A stretch of DNA of 64,000 nucleotides from assembly GCA_022559845.1 (NCBI GenBank), contig CM040121.1, positions 345,996,243 through 346,060,242 on the forward strand. The letters run 5' to 3'. The notes below the pieces were generated by a model. That model did not search any database and was not told the DNA's origin. It saw only the letters and a list, made by a program, of their open reading frames with translations. Below are positions 23,049 to 36,020 of the stretch, piece after piece. The stretch's first letter is position 1. Each line of letters opens with the position of its first letter. The translations under genes were made by a program, and so were the position numbers. Source of the stretch: Amorphophallus konjac (Eukaryota; Streptophyta; Magnoliopsida; Alismatales; Araceae).

Positions 23049-24530
23049 ATGGATGCTCGAGGGATGACTGCTGAAGGTCACTCAACAACGAAGCCCCCAT
23101 TCTTTGATGGATCAAACTACGCATACTGGAAGAACCGTATGCAAGTGTTCCTCAGGGCTAAGGATTACGAGATTTGGAAGATTGTCAGCAAGGGACCTTA
23201 TGAGCTGTCCCCGAATGAAGATGTATGGACCAAGGAGGAGATCAGAAGGTCCACGCTGAATTGGAGTGCTATTAATGCTATCCAGTGCGCTCTGCATCCT
23301 ACAGAATTCTCCCGTGTGTCTGCTTGCAAATCAGCTAAGGAGATGTGGGATGCGCTGGAAGTAATTCATGAAGGTACATCTCAAGTAAGAGAGCAGAAGG
23401 CCAATCTTCTTGTATCTGAGTATGAAGCCTTCAAGATGAAGCAGAACGAGTCCATTAGCGAAATGTACGCTCGGCTGACTGTCATAACCAATGGCCTCAG
23501 AGGTTTTGGGAAACCTCAGGCAGAGTATGATGTAGTGAGGAAAATTCTGCGCTCCCTAACTCCCAATTGGCACACCAAAGCAACAGTGATGGAGGAGTCA
23601 AGGGACTTGCGTAATACTAAAGCTGATGAGCTGATTGGCTCACTAATGGCATATGAGATAAACATGCCAAGGACAGATGAAGCCGAGAGGAAGAAGAAGC
23701 CGATAGCGCTGAAGGCTAGTTCCAGCAAATCAACAAGATCCAGCTCCAGCAGCTCTTCATCATCAGAAGAGAACCTAAATGAAGAGGAAGATGTGACTCG
23801 ATCTGAGATAGCCATGATGACTAGAGAGTTCAGGCGATTTCTCAGAAAGGGAGCAGGACGGTTCGGTCAGAAGAAATACAGTGGTGACCGAAAGGATAAA
23901 AGGTATAAATCTAAACCTGCAAAGAAAAATGAAGCTAATGTTTGTTATCAATGCAGGAAACCAGGGCATCTGAAAATTGACTGTCCAGACAATCAGAAAC
24001 ATAAGGACAGGTCAAAGAAGAAAACCAAGAAGGGAAGAGCTATGATCACCACATGGAGTGATGAAGATGAAGGCTCTTTCAGCAGCAGCTCAGATAGTGA
24101 AGCCGAATCTGAACAACCCATTTGCCTTATGGCAACAAGCTCCGAAGATAGAGAGGAGGATACAGATGAGGTAATCACTAGATTTGAAAACTTCACAATT
24201 GCTGATTGGGTAGATGCTTATCATGACATAGCTGATAGAGCTGATGATATTAGAAAAGAGAATAGGCATCTTAGAAGAAAAATCAATTCCATGCAAAATG
24301 ATAAAACACTAACTGATAAAATTGCATGTTTGGAATCTGAGATTGATGAATTGAAACTCACATGCTCTGAAGAAGATGAAATCAAAAATGAGTTAAAAGC
24401 TTCTAAGGAAGAGAATCTAAGGCTTGAAAATGAAATTGATGAATGGAAGCTGAAGATTCAGAAATGTGAAAGTGAAGTAAAATTATCTCTGAAAAATATG
24501 AAGCTGTCCTCAATGTCAACAATGAGCTGA
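23049..24530 (+). pseudogene. G gag: Sirevirus Gag with CCHC knuckle and coiled coil
   Basis: It starts at ATG 23049, 46 bases after the PBS. The N-terminus has PPFFDGSNYAYWKNRMQVF (DUF4219-like), followed by the Gag/UBN2-type helical domain (about residues 60-215), a Ser-rich acidic stretch (about 225-255), one zinc knuckle CYQCRKPGHLKIDC (about 299-312), and a long heptad-rich coiled coil from about residue 395. Near 24480-24495 the frame shifts: the coiled coil continues in another frame (KYEAVLNVNNELKKAIDEL), so the last ~17 residues of this frame are aberrant. Gag would form the cytoplasmic virus-like particle and bind the RNA. Confidence 0.9.
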
Positions 24531-25477
24531 AAAAGGCTATTGATGAACTTCAGAAAGACAATGAAGATAAAATGAAAACCATTGAGAAAATGACCCAAGG
24601 AACAGATAACTTAAATGCTTTGTTAGGGTCAAAGGTTAATTTCAGAAAAGAGGGCCTAGGTTTTAATTCCAGTCCAACAAAAACATTCGGAATGAAAATA
24701 ATTTCATTTGTTGCTCAAAAGGAAAAGGGACCTCTAATTAGCATGAACTCAACAAATTTGATGAACAAAACTGCTAATCTGAAAAAGCCCAGTGCTGAGG
24801 AGAAGGGCAAACAAAAGGTTAATGAGCCTAGTAGAGCTAGCACATCTAAGCAGAATCCTAGGGCTCAGGCTCAGGTTAGGGGTCAACCTACACAGTCTGG
24901 TAAACCCCAGGTCAAGGTAACCAAGTCTCCACCAACACCTCCACCTCTGAAGAAGACCCAATACAAACCTGTGTATAGGTCAGCAGGGTCCAAAGTACAG
25001 GGGAGACAAAGTGCTGCTAGGAGTCAACCCAATTATTTTTATCAACCCAGAGCTCAGACCCACTACAATGCACAGCCAACCTACTTCAATAGGTCGAATT
25101 GGTCTAGAACTCAGGATAGGTTTACAGGTCTTGCACACCAGGGTGCTAAATATCAAAGACCTCACAGTAGAAATTGGGTCAATGGGTATGGTTACTGGAC
25201 ATCTAGAAATCAATATTTTCATAGCCAGCCCAGGAACTACTATGGCCAAAATTTTGTGAACACACCCTGGCCAAGGCACTGGCACAGAAATAACAATACT
25301 GTCAATAATCATGCTGCTGCCAATAAGAAAAAGAACAACAGAAGAAAATCTGTAGGATCCACTGAACAAAACACATTTAAACAAATGTGGATTCCGAAAC
25401 ATTTGCTTTCCTGTTTTGCTTCTAGTTCATTTACATTGGAGCCCAATCAGTCTTGGGTTCCAAACTTCTCTACCTAA
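24487..25477 (+). pseudogene. G Gag-Pol linker, Gln/Asn-rich basic region
   Basis: It continues the Gag coiled coil after the frameshift, then becomes a basic low-complexity linker rich in Gln, Asn, Tyr and Arg (about 24800-25300). The frame ends at TAA 25475-25477, just ahead of protease. Copia elements normally read through here, so this is probably a nonsense change. No catalytic motif is visible. Confidence 0.8.
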
Positions 25478-26020
25478 TTGTGTATGCAGGTATGCCTGGC
25501 AGCCAAGAACAACTTGTGGTACATGGATAGCGGCTGCTCCAGGCATATGACAGGAGATAAGGCCAAATTTTGCATACTGACTGAGAAAGTAGAAGGTCTT
25601 GTCACCTTTGGAAGCAACACAAAGGGTAGGATTATCGGATCAGGTAAGGTAGGTAAGTGTTCTACTTGCTACATTGATGATGTTATGTTGGTTGAAGGGT
25701 TAGCCTATAATCTACTTAGCATTAGCCAGTTATGTGATAAAGGTTACAATATTTTATTCAATTCTCAATGCTGCAAGGTTTTTGAACATGATTCTGATAT
25801 TGTCAAATTTTCTGGAAAAAGAATAAATAATACTTACATGATAAATTTAGATGAAATTCAACACACTAACCTTTGCCTTACTGTCAGTAGAGAAGACATA
25901 GCATTTTTATGGCATCGTAGGTTAGGTCATGCTAGCTACACTGTTTTGCACAAATTAAATAAGCATGGCATGGTTAGAGGACTTCCTGAAGTCTCATTCA
26001 AGAAAGAAAATAAAATCTGA
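25478..26020 (+). pseudogene. G protease and GAG-pre-integrase finger
   Basis: Protease is marked by MDSGCSRHMTGD (catalytic Asp-Ser-Gly, about residues 18-29). Its role is to cut the polyprotein. The pre-integrase zinc finger follows with WHRRLGHAS. The TGA at 26018-26020 falls exactly where the first Cys of the CxxC half of the finger is expected (the next residues read DTC), so the finger is broken. It is in the same frame as the preceding and following segments. Confidence 0.88.
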
Positions 26021-26842
26021 GATACATGCACTCAATCAAAGATAACTAGAAAGTCATTTAAGTCTAGAACTGAAAATCTGTCTTCCAAACCCTATGAGCT
26101 AATACATATGGATCTTTTTGGGCCAACTAGATCTGTCAGCCTATCAGGGAGGAGGTATGGGCTTGTCATGGTAGATGACTTTTCTAGGTATACTTGGGTT
26201 TATTTCTTATCTAATAAGAGTGATGCTTTCTCAGAATTTCTGGAGTTCTATGTTAAAACAAATCAGAAAATTGAAAACATTTTGTCTGATCATGGAGGTG
26301 AGTTTGAAAACTCACAATTTGATGAATTCTGCAGGTCAAATGGAATTAACCACAGGTACTCCTCTCCAAGGACACCTGAGCAGAATGGAGTTGTGGAGAG
26401 AAGGAACAGAACCCTAGTGGAAATGGGTCGTACACTTCTTGTCGAAGGTGGTCTACCAAGGAAGTTTTGGGCTGAAGCAGTGAACACTGCCTGTTATGTA
26501 ATTAACAGAGCCATGGTAAGACCTTCTACCCAGCAAACACCATATGAGATATTAAAAGGTAAGAAACCTTCTATTGCTCACTTCAAGGTTTTTGGTTGTA
26601 AATGTTTCATTCACATAAATGATAAAAAGGACCTTGATAAATTTGAACCTAAAGGAGAACCAGGAATTTTTGTTGGTTATTCTGAAAACACCCGAGCATA
26701 CAGAGTGTACAATCTGAACTCTAAAACTGTTGAAGAATCTTCACACATAATTTTTGATGAATCTTTGGCAAATTCTAATGCTGGTAAATGCAGGAATGAA
26801 ACCAATGGTGAAATTTCTGAAGGAAGGAGATCCTGCAGATAA
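26021..26842 (+). pseudogene. G integrase core
   Basis: The integrase catalytic triad is visible: MDLFGPT (first Asp), SDHGGEFENSQF (second Asp), and PEQNGVVERRNRT (Glu). The core is followed by FKVFGCKCF and the GYSENTRAYRVYN motif typical of copia integrases. The frame shifts near 26780-26830, where a +1/-1 change carries the protein into the RT frame. Its role is insertion of the cDNA into the genome. The 26021-26107 part carries the remaining finger residues. Confidence 0.9.
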
Positions 26843-28583
26843 ATCCGAGGATGAAGAAGAACATAAAGAGCTTAATGAAAAGGAGCCTACAGTTCAGGGG
26901 GAGGTAAATCAAGTTCATGATACTCCAATTGCAAATATTAGATATCTCAAGGATCATCCTGTAGATAATGTTATTGGAAATCTGCATGACCCCCCTAGGA
27001 CTAGAGGCCACTTAAGAATTCAACATGAACTGAATGCGTATGCTTTTGTATCAAACATAGAACCCAAGTCCATTGACTGTGCTCTCCAAGATATGCATTG
27101 GATTAATGCCATGCATGAGGAGCTCAATCAGTTTGACAGGAATAAGGTGTGGCATTTGGTTCCACCTCCTGATCATGAAACAGTCATAGGGACTAAATGG
27201 GTATTTAGAAACAAAACTGATGAAGCGGGGAAAGTTATTAAAAATAAAGCCAGACTTGTAGCTCAGGGGTACAATCAGGAATTTGGAATAGACTTTGAAG
27301 AGTCTTTTGCCCCTGTAGCTAGGCTAGAAGCAATAAGAATTTTATTGGCTTATGCATGTTCCCTAGGAATAAACCTTCAGCAGATGGATGTGAAATCTAC
27401 TTTTCTAAATGGGAAAATTAATGAGGATGTCTATGTGAGACAGCCTCCTGGGTTTGAATGTTTAGATTTCCCTAATCATGTTTACAAGCTCAATAAAGCT
27501 CTCTATGGGTTAAAGCAAGCTCCTAGAGCTTGGTATGACAGGTTGAGCAAATTTCTCACCGACAAGAACTTCACAAGAGGTATAGTGGATCAAACATTGT
27601 TTACGAAGGTAAGCCATATCATTCAGATTTATGTGGATGACATTGTGTTTGGGTCAACTAACCCCAAATTGTGTGAGGAATTCTCTCAAATAATGACTGA
27701 TGAATTTGAAATGAGCTCAATGGGTGAGCTCAAACTATTTCTTGGACTGCAGGTTACACAAACAGAAGATGGCATCTTCATCTCTCAGTCCAAGTATGTA
27801 AAGAACTTATTGAAGAAGTACAAAATGGACAACCTCAAGGAAATAGCTACTCCAATGGGTACATCAACCAGTTTGGATGAAGACTCTAAAGGTAAACCTG
27901 TGGACCAAAGGTTATACAGAGGTATGATCGGATCTCTTCTCTATCTTACAGCATCTAGGCCTAATATACAATTTGCTGTGTGTTTATGCTCTAGATTTCA
28001 GGCCAGTCCTAAAGAAAATCACTTTAAGGCTGTGAAAAGAATTTTTAGGTATTTACTAGGCACCCAAGAACTAGGTCTCTGGTATCCTGCTAAGTGTGAG
28101 TTAGAGCTTCTAGCCTACACTGATGCAGACTATGCTGGGTGTCGAGTAGATAGAAAAAGCACTAGTGGCTACTGTCAATTCCTTGGTGGCTGTCTAGTGT
28201 CTTGGGCATCTAAGAAGCAACACACTGTAGCATTATCCACAGCTGAAGCTGAGTATGTTGCAGCATGTAATTGTGCAGCCCAAGTACTTTGGATTAAGCA
28301 CCAACTGGATGATTATCAGATAAATCTGGGATGCATTCCACTTTTATGTGATAATACTAGTGCTATATGCCTTGCTAAAAATCCTGTTCACCATTCTAGG
28401 ACTAAGCATATAGAGATAAAACATCATTTTCTTAGAGATGCTGTAAATAAAAAGGAGATTGAAATGAACTTCATAGAAACTGAAAAACAAATTGCTGATA
28501 TTTTTACTAAGCCTCTTGGGAATGAAAAATTTAAGTTTCTTAGAAGAGAACTTGGCTTATGTAAATTTCAGCATGATGAATGA
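26754..28583 (+). pseudogene. G reverse transcriptase and RNase H
   Basis: The sense part starts about 26808. RT begins near [13 protein letters not shown], with [11 protein letters not shown], the [17 protein letters not shown] motif and the catalytic [11 protein letters not shown] intact. RNase H has [27 protein letters not shown], and [15 protein letters not shown] with [17 protein letters not shown]. It ends TAA/TGA after [10 protein letters not shown] at 28583. This 600-residue part has no internal stop and looks the least damaged. RT copies the RNA into DNA and RNase H removes the RNA. Confidence 0.93.
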
Positions 28584-30171
28584 TTGTTTAATTGCTGTGA
28601 ATAAAATCTCTGATGTGGACTTGTTTTTGATTGCTTGGATAAATCATGTGGATGTGAATGTGGATGTAGAACTGTCATGCATTGCATATATTCAGGGGGA
28701 GCTTGTTGTGTCTTTGCATGTCTTTACATATCATTCATTCATGACCTATGCATAAGCTCTCTCTCAATTAATTCTTGCCATGCGGCATGCATATAGACAG
28801 GGGGAGTATTGCTAAGAAAATCAGAGTGGTTTCAACTTTCTTGAAGTCATTCAACCTTTAACTCTGAATACTTGTCTCTGACATTATGGCAATCTGTTGG
28901 TCAGTTCTGATTTCTAAGCAGTAGAAAATGGACTTCTTTATTTATAAGAATTTGAATTGTTCAAAGACTGATGTAATGGTTTAATTCTTATAATGGTTGG
29001 AGTTTAAAGATTGCAATCAGTATATAAGTAAATTGAAAATTGATAAAACTCTCAACCTCTTTCTTATTTCATGTCAGACAAAGCTAATCATATCTGAAAT
29101 CTGAAAACTCATCTGAAATCATGTCGGAGAGATTAAGTATGTGTATTGTTCTTAATCAAGTCATTCTGAAACATAAAAATGACAGCTAAGAAAGATACTG
29201 AAAACATTGAGAATCATTGAAAATATATATGTTGGCAGAGCAATGACTGGTAATCACTGAGAAACTGAGTGATCCATCAAAGAAGTGGACAACACTCATG
29301 TCATGAAGTGTATCAGCTATCTCTGTTTAAAATGTTCAAAACAGCAGGCTGGTTTCACTGAGTACCTGGGGGTAACTGGCGTCTGATAAACGTGTACCCT
29401 CACACAAAAAGGTGTAACTCAGCTCTGTTGAATTTGATCATAGGCAGAATGGTCCATCTTGTTGAGTATCTAGGGGTATTGGCGTCTTATAAACGTATAC
29501 CCTTAAGCAGAAAGACTTGTGGTACCTGAATGCTCAAAATGATCTAATATTGATAATGCTGCTCCCTCAAAAGAAAAGTTCATGAGTGTCAATTTGTTTA
29601 ATTTCAATACATGACTTGGGTTCTCTCAATTTTTTTTTGAGACTATGAAAGTAAGATATCATGAAACTGAATCTTTCATGCAAATGTGATTCTGGTTTAT
29701 TGTCTTATCATGCACAGTGAACTTATCTATTGGTTGTCGTGCATGAACTCCAAATTTTATCATCTTTAAACCAGAACTCTTTCTGACAGCAGTTTCTAAA
29801 TTCATATGACTAAAGACTCTATGCTTTCGTATGCTTATTCATGAACTACCTGTTCAGAATGCCAGTCAGTTCTTCTCTTGATTCTTCCATTGTATTTAAT
29901 TTTCCCTCCTCTTTGTTGATGGCAAAGGGGGAGAATATTGTCTAGGGGATGTCTAGTGGGAGAATACATATCTGTCTGAATTCTGAAGTCATTTCTGAAT
30001 TAATTCCAAGGGAGAGTTTGAGGCAGTGAGTTGCATGCATTCATAGCATCTGCATGTCAATCTGAATAACACATCATGTCTTTCATCAAACATATATATA
30101 TCTATGACAGGTTGTTGCTACTCTACTTCATATGGGGTTTATGGGGTTGTCATCATCAAAAAGGGGAAGAT
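28584..30171 (+). other. G 3' noncoding region with repeated purine tracts and paired modules
   Basis: No ORF with retroviral Env features was found. Purine tracts resembling PPTs occur at about 28693, 28798, 29924 and the terminal one at 30158. Two related modules with GGGGGTA/GGGGTAT...GGCGTCT...ATAAACGT...TACCCT lie at 29365-29405 and 29470-29506; each can fold through GGGTA/TACCC. Sireviruses are reported to have multiple PPTs here. Confidence 0.75.
30158..30171 (+). other. Polypurine tract of element G
   Basis: AAAAAGGGGAAGAT lies directly before the 3' LTR start TGTTGTGACC, preceded by CATCATC as in element D. Confidence 0.85.
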
Positions 30172-32841
30172 TGTTGTGACCCCTCTATGTTGATGATGTT
30201 GACATTTACTCTATTCTTTGGCAACACCATTGTTTTGATTGATTGGCAACTGAGTTTGATTTGATGAAACTGCTCCATCAGATTGACTATGTGTTCTTTG
30301 CTTTTAATACACTGCTGTCTGCAATTATTACTGTCATAAGTCCACACACTGCATCTCAATTAAATTGATTATGTGTGCACAGCGTCAACGCATCATGTTA
30401 CAGTGTCAACGCAATCATCCACACACTGCATCTCAATTAAATTGATTATGTGTGCACAGCGTCAACGCATCATGTTACAGCGTCAACGCATAAGTCCACA
30501 CACTACATCTCAATTAAATTAATTATGTGTGCACAGCGTCAACGCATCATGTTACAGCGTCAACGCACCGTTGGCTTTGAACCTCAGAGTCTGTACATTC
30601 GAATTACCCGTGATCTGGTGAAATGTATACACTCATTCACTGTAGCCTTCACACATTGAAGTCCATACATTCTTCAATTACTTTTCACTCAAGGCAAAGT
30701 CTATACACTGGGGTCTTTTCCCTACGTGTCTTAGGCGAAGTCTGAACATTCGATTCTGAAGCCTAAAGTCTATACAGTCCAGCCTAGTCCTACGATCAAG
30801 GCTTTTGCTACACTCAACTCTGTACATTGGCTTCGCTTCATCAAGTCTGTACATTGACTTGCCATCTTCCTTGAAGTCTGTACATCGCTTCATGTCCCCA
30901 AAGTCTGCACATCAGCAGTGATCTTTGAAGTCTGTACACTGCTTCAGGAGCTTCAAGTCCACACATCGCTCAAAGTCTGTACAGAGTCCAGCGTCTCAGT
31001 TAGCGTCTCATGCACTTGAGCAAAGTCTGTACATCCACAGTGTTACTCAAAGTCTATACATTAATCTTCTAATCCAAAGTCTGCACATTGGTCTTCGAAT
31101 CCAATGTCTATACAATGGTCTTCACACTTGAAATTCATACATTCGGTGTGCAGAGTTGATGTCTATACAGCCCTTTAGTTTGCTCGAGTCCATACATATT
31201 GGCTTCAAGACTTTCAAGTCTATACACTGAAGTCTTCACATTCGCTTGCATAACATGAAGTCCATAAGTGGGCAAAGTCTGTACACTGTCCATGCTTCAT
31301 ACTGCGTCAACTCATCCTTCATGCAGCGTCAACTCCTCAAGTATATACAATGCTTTCCTTCGCATGAAGCCTTTAAGTGCATTATGTCTATACAATGCCA
31401 CTAGGATTTAAAGTCTATACAGCCGTTGCCTCCCTTGTTGAAGTCAACACTTTGGGCAAGTCTGTACGTTGCATTCTGCCTTTACAAGTCTATACAACGA
31501 TGTATATACAATGCAATGTACATACTTAAATCTTGTTGCTGAAGGGACAGGGTCGACGCCTGGAGCTTAAAGCGTCCACGCATCAGTAGACGAAGCTCTC
31601 ACGATGTCTTCTATTGCGTCAACGCCACATGAAAGCAGCGTCGACGCAGCAGTTGAAGAAGCATTTGTCTTCACAGGCCATTCCACTGCGTCAACGCCAC
31701 AAGCAAGCAGCGTCGACGTAGCAGCTAAAGAAACGAGGCTAATGGCTACTGGAATGCCTCACTGCGTTAACGCCATTGAGTGAAAGCGTCGACGCAGCAA
31801 GTCAGATTGATGACTTTGAGCACGTGAATGGAGAACTCTATACATCGGACTGAAGAAGCTAATGAGGGGCACGTGATCCCAGGTACCTGGCTCGTGATCC
31901 GAAAAGGACAAGGTATCCAGATGAGGACACGTGTACTGACACTCCATTGCATGCTGCCACGTGGTCCAAATTACTGGGCGGGAAACGTGGAGAGCACACG
32001 CCTGCTGCTGTTGCTGCTATATATACAAGCCTTCTTCCACAGAAGAAAGCTGATCGAAGGAGAAGAAGAAAAAGTCTATACACTCAGCAGCAGTGAGCCT
32101 TCGATCCACAGAGAGAAAAGAGAGAAGAAGAAGATACGGAGAAGAAGAAGAAGAAATAGAGAAGAAGGAGAAAAGAGAGAGAGTGAGGAGAGAGAGAGCT
32201 GATCGAGAGTGAGAGTGAGAGTGTTGGTATCTCAGTCTCATGGTTCAAAACCAGAGCTGAGCTTTGCTCTTTAAGAGCTACATTGCTTTTGGGTTTTTAT
32301 TTTTCATTTTGATTCTGTCTTTCATTTCCGAATGCTGTTTCTTCAAGCTGTGTGTCAGCGGTCTTGCAGTGGTGGTCTCCACTGGACGAGTTAAGCTGTA
32401 TTTCCCCAGCGGTTGCAGAGGATCAGATCCTCTGGTCGGCAAGCTGTAGTGCCCAGCGAAGCTGTGTATCAGCGGGTTGTTTGGCCAAGCTGTAAAGCCC
32501 AGCGGACGCAAGCTGTGCTGCGCAGTAGGAAGCCATACTCGGTTGAGTGTGGGGTGGACGTAGGTTGTTGACCGAACCACCTAAAAATTGTGTGTGCAGT
32601 GTGTTTGTGTTTTTGTGTGATCTGTGTGCGATGGGAACTTCTTGCTTAGCTTGTTTGATTGCATCGCTTATGCTCATGTCTAGCTTTCTACCTTTTGCTT
32701 AGCACTTTTCATTTAGCTTTATTGATGCTTGCCTAAATTCCGCTCTAGAACTTACAATAGTTTTAAATTAGGCAAGTTGATCTATTCACCCCCCCTAGAT
32801 CCACACTTAGTGGAGATAGACTGCGTCCATCTAACCCAACA
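30172..32841 (+). repeat. Element G 3' LTR (2670 bp)
   Basis: It matches 20308-22989 with scattered substitutions and a few small deletions (for example one near 31530). It is followed by GGTAG, the second TSD copy. Confidence 0.95.
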
Positions 32842-32846
32842 GGTAG

Positions 32847-33767
32847 CAGTAGCATGAATGGCGTACCTTGATTTATGTGCTTCATCCATAACTAGCGTCT
32901 TAGTATCCGCATGATATGGGACACAAATTCGACCTCAGAATCGTAATCATCCATCAGTTGCAAAAGAGAATTCTGACCGTTGATCTATATCATCGTTGAT
33001 TTCCATTAGTGTAGGGTCATTTTCTTGCAACTTGACTAGACCTTCTATTAATGTAGGTTGTGATCGAATATTGGCAATAAAATATTCTTCTTTCTCTACA
33101 TTTATCTCTAGATTCAATTGGGCAAATTCAACAATGAGATTAGTCATACGTTTCATGAGACTTGATAACATTCCCATTGGTTTCCTACTGAGTGCGTCGG
33201 CTACAACATTTGCCTTGCCTGGACGATATCGGATGGTGAAGTCAAAATCCTTATGATATTACAGCCATCACTTTTGTCTCATGTTTAGCTCCTTTTGAGA
33301 AAAGAGATATTTCAGACTTTTATGGTCCGAATAAACTATGAACTTTTCTCCATAAAGATAGTGATGCCAGATCTTTAGAGCAAATATCACAGCCTCTAGT
33401 TCCAGATCATGAACTGGATAATTTTTCTCGTTCCACTTCAATTGTCTTGAGGCATATCAAATCACTTTGCCACTTTGCATAAGAACACACCCGAGGCCAA
33501 CGCCTGATGCATCCGTATATACTTCAAATCTGCCACCTTCGATAGGCAGTGCGAGAATGGGGGCAGTAGTGAGATGTTCCTTGAGAGTTAAGAAACTCTC
33601 CTCGTACTCTGTGGTCCAGACAAATGGATTTTCCTTTCTAGTGAGTCTTGTGAGAGGAATGGTGATTTTGGAAAAATCTTTGATGAACCACCGATAATAA
33701 CTAGCTAGACCAAGGAAACTTCTAATTTCAGATATGATCGTCGATCGGCTCTAGTTTTTCACAGCTT
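32847..33767 (-). pseudogene. A RNase H, linker and integrase finger start (broken)
   Basis: On the minus strand, RNase H-like sequence (about 33300-33640) is readable only in pieces because of frameshifts. The linker at 32947-33177 reads [20 protein letters not shown], matching B's post-RNase H segment ([14 protein letters not shown]). The integrase finger is cut at 32846 by element G. Not functional. Confidence 0.8.
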
Positions 33768-34400
33768 CTACTTTAGAAGGATCCACGTCAATTCCTTTTT
33801 GGAAATAACATGGCCAAGACAAGAAACCTCCTTAAGCCAGAACTCACATTTATTTAGCTTAGCATATAGTTGGTGTTCCCTTAATGTTTGTAAGGCAGTT
33901 CTCAGATGTTCCTCATGTTCTTCTTTCGTCTTGGAATAGATAAGGATGTCATCAATAAATACAACCACAAAGCGGTCGAGATATGGCCTGAAGACGTTGC
34001 TCATGAGTTGCATAAATTCTGCGGGGGCATTGGTTAACCCGAACGGCATAACCACAAACTCATAATGTATGTACCTACTACGGAAAGTCATTTTGTGAAT
34101 ATCCTCTTCCTTAATCTTCAGCTGATGATAGCCAAACCTGAGGTCAATCTTAGAGAAATACTCCGCAACGGAGATCTGGTCGAACATCTCATTAATACGC
34201 GATAGTGGGTATTTGTTCTTGATGGTAAGTTGATTCAACTGCTGGTAGTCGATACACAACCTGAGGGATCCATCCTTCTTCTTGACAAATAGAACCGGCG
34301 CACCCCAAGGGGATGTGCTGGGTCGAATAAAGCCTTTTTCCAGCAACTCTTGAAGTTACTATTTCAATTCCTTGAGCTCCGTGGGGGACATCTTGTAAGG
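33768..34400 (-). pseudogene. A reverse transcriptase core
   Basis: The minus-strand frame keeps [60 protein letters not shown] and the intact catalytic [17 protein letters not shown]. Two adjacent stops just upstream (plus-strand about 34358-34363) and a frameshift at the far end (ILLK at 33768) isolate it. It matches the RTs of B and C at most positions. Confidence 0.9.
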
Positions 34401-34525
34401 GGCCTTTGACACAGGTGCTACTCCAGGTGTGAGTTCAATGGAAAAATTAACCTCCCTCTCGGGTGGTATACCGGGTAAGTCTGAAGGAAAGATGTCTGGA
34501 AATTCTTTTACAACGGGGATTTCTT

Positions 34526-35338
34526 CTATAAGGATTTCCTTGGACTCAGTAATGATAACGGAAGCAATCGAAGCTTCACACCCTTGTAGATGAGTTTACA
34601 GGCATGAAGAGAAGAAATAAGAGTAGGGTGCTTCCTATACTTAATGCCAAGAAAAGAGAACTTTGGAAAATCTGGTTTATGAAAAGAAATCCACCTATTG
34701 TGATAATTAATGTCGACATAATGGTCACAAAGCCAATCTACTCCTAATATGCCATCGTAGCCCTCCATGTCAAGGCATACGAGATTTGCAGGGAGATTGT
34801 GACCTTCTATGATAACTTCACTAGCAGGAAGATAAGTTTTATGTTCCATTCCTGAACCTAAGGGTGTACTTATAGTTAAATTCGAAGGTAACGAGATAGG
34901 TGAAATTGGCAAGTTGTTAGCAAAAGAGCTAGAAATAAAGGAATGAGAAGCACTAGTATCAAATAACACAAATGCAAGATGTGAGTAAATTTGGATGGTA
35001 CCTTCCATCAGTTCCCCTTTTTCGGTAGCTTCCTCGTCCACAACAGCATTGAGATGATCCTGCCGCCTTCGTCCGTCGTCATTCCTGGAGGGTTGTTCCT
35101 TCCTGAGGGGATAGTCTGGTATGCGATGCTCCCGATTGCCACATCTTAAGCAAGCGTCAAGATGCTTCCAACATTCCTCGGCCGCATGGCCGAATTTCTC
35201 GCAAAACGTGCAAGCCGCCATGACTTGCTTGTCTTCCTCCTTCGCCTTCTTGTTCTTGTGGTAGCCACTACCACTCTCGTTCCGGGATCTCTTCTTATTA
35301 TCACGGGATTTATAAGACTCCGTGATGCTAAACTTCAC
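34526..35338 (-). pseudogene. A Gag zinc knuckles and aspartic protease
   Basis: The minus strand reads a basic stretch (KSRDNKKRSRNE), then knuckle CTFCEKFGHAAEEC and a second with CLRCGNREHRIPDY (last Cys replaced by Tyr). Protease follows with LFDTSASHSFIS, where C has [12 protein letters not shown], so the active-site Gly is Ser. The ILGVDWL motif ends the protease. The frame is open for 270 residues, but it is separated from RT by a frame change near 34526. Homologous to C at 43350-44130. Confidence 0.88.
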
Positions 35339-35582
35339 CTTCTTTCCACGCCTATCGACCTTTCAGCTAGATTCTTCTCCCTTGCCTTTAAGTTTCTCGA
35401 GTTTTTCCAAAGTCCTTTCATATAAATGTGCTCGCTGTACCATCTCCGCGTAGGTCCGAATATTTTGTGAGTCAAGTTGTTGAATGAAGACGGGCCTTAA
35501 CCCATCCAGAAATCAGTTGGCCTTTAAGATATTTGTACTCACCAGATGTTCAGCATAAGGGGCCAAACGGAAGAATTGTAGT

Positions 35583-36020
35583 TCATATTCTGCCACTGAC
35601 ATCATGCCTTGGCGTAGAGACGCGAATTCTGCAGCCTTTCGCTCCTTGACGTGCTCGGAGAAGTACTTTGCCCGGAAGAGTGTACGAAACTCGTTCCATG
35701 TAGGCTGGGCATTTTAGGGCTGTGTCGAGGTGGCATTCCACCAAGTACGAGCCTTTATTCAGTTGGAAGGTGGCGAGACGGGCCTTCTCTTGATCAACAC
35801 ATTGCATAACGTCGAAGATCCTTTCCATTTCGTCTATCAAGTTCTCTGCTTCATCTGGATTAGAAGAGCCAGAAAATCGTAGAGGATTTAAGCTTCGGAA
35901 ATTCTGATGTAGATCGCCGGCACCAACCCTCGCGCCAGCTTGGGCCATATTCTGTAGTGCCTGAGTAATGCCTGTAATGGTCTATTGCATCCCGTCCCAG
36001 TCAACACGGTGTGCCATCAT
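35583..36020 (-). pseudogene. A gag N-terminal part
   Basis: On the minus strand two ATGs (36018-36020 and 36015-36017) open MMAHRVDWDGMQ, then a TAG (35982-35984) stops the frame where C keeps a sense codon. It resumes through MAQAGARVGAGDLHQNFRSL and the retrotransposon Gag domain start (LRFSGSSNPDEAENLIDEME), then diverges by frameshift near 35700. The Gag domain ends in pieces between 35338 and 35583. Only a relic. Confidence 0.85.

Larger units (their letters stand above)
20308..32841 (+). mobile_element. Element G: Ty1/copia Sirevirus, 12.5 kb, near-complete
   Basis: LTRs 20308-22989 and 30172-32841 both start TGTTGTGACC and end CTAACCCAACA. GGTAG is duplicated at 20303-20307 and 32842-32846. 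The PBS is at 22992-23003 and the purine tract at 30158-30171. The domain order Gag - protease - integrase - RT - RNase H is that of copia. Large size, a long coiled-coil Gag, several GGGGGAG tracts upstream of the 3' LTR and palindromic repeats in U3 fit the Sirevirus genus. Two frameshifts and two stops disable it. It inserted into A's integrase. Confidence 0.95.

Noticed and set aside
28492..28755. Possible env-like ORF after G's pol
   Set aside because: It overlaps RNase H in another frame and has no signal peptide, surface or coiled-coil pattern.
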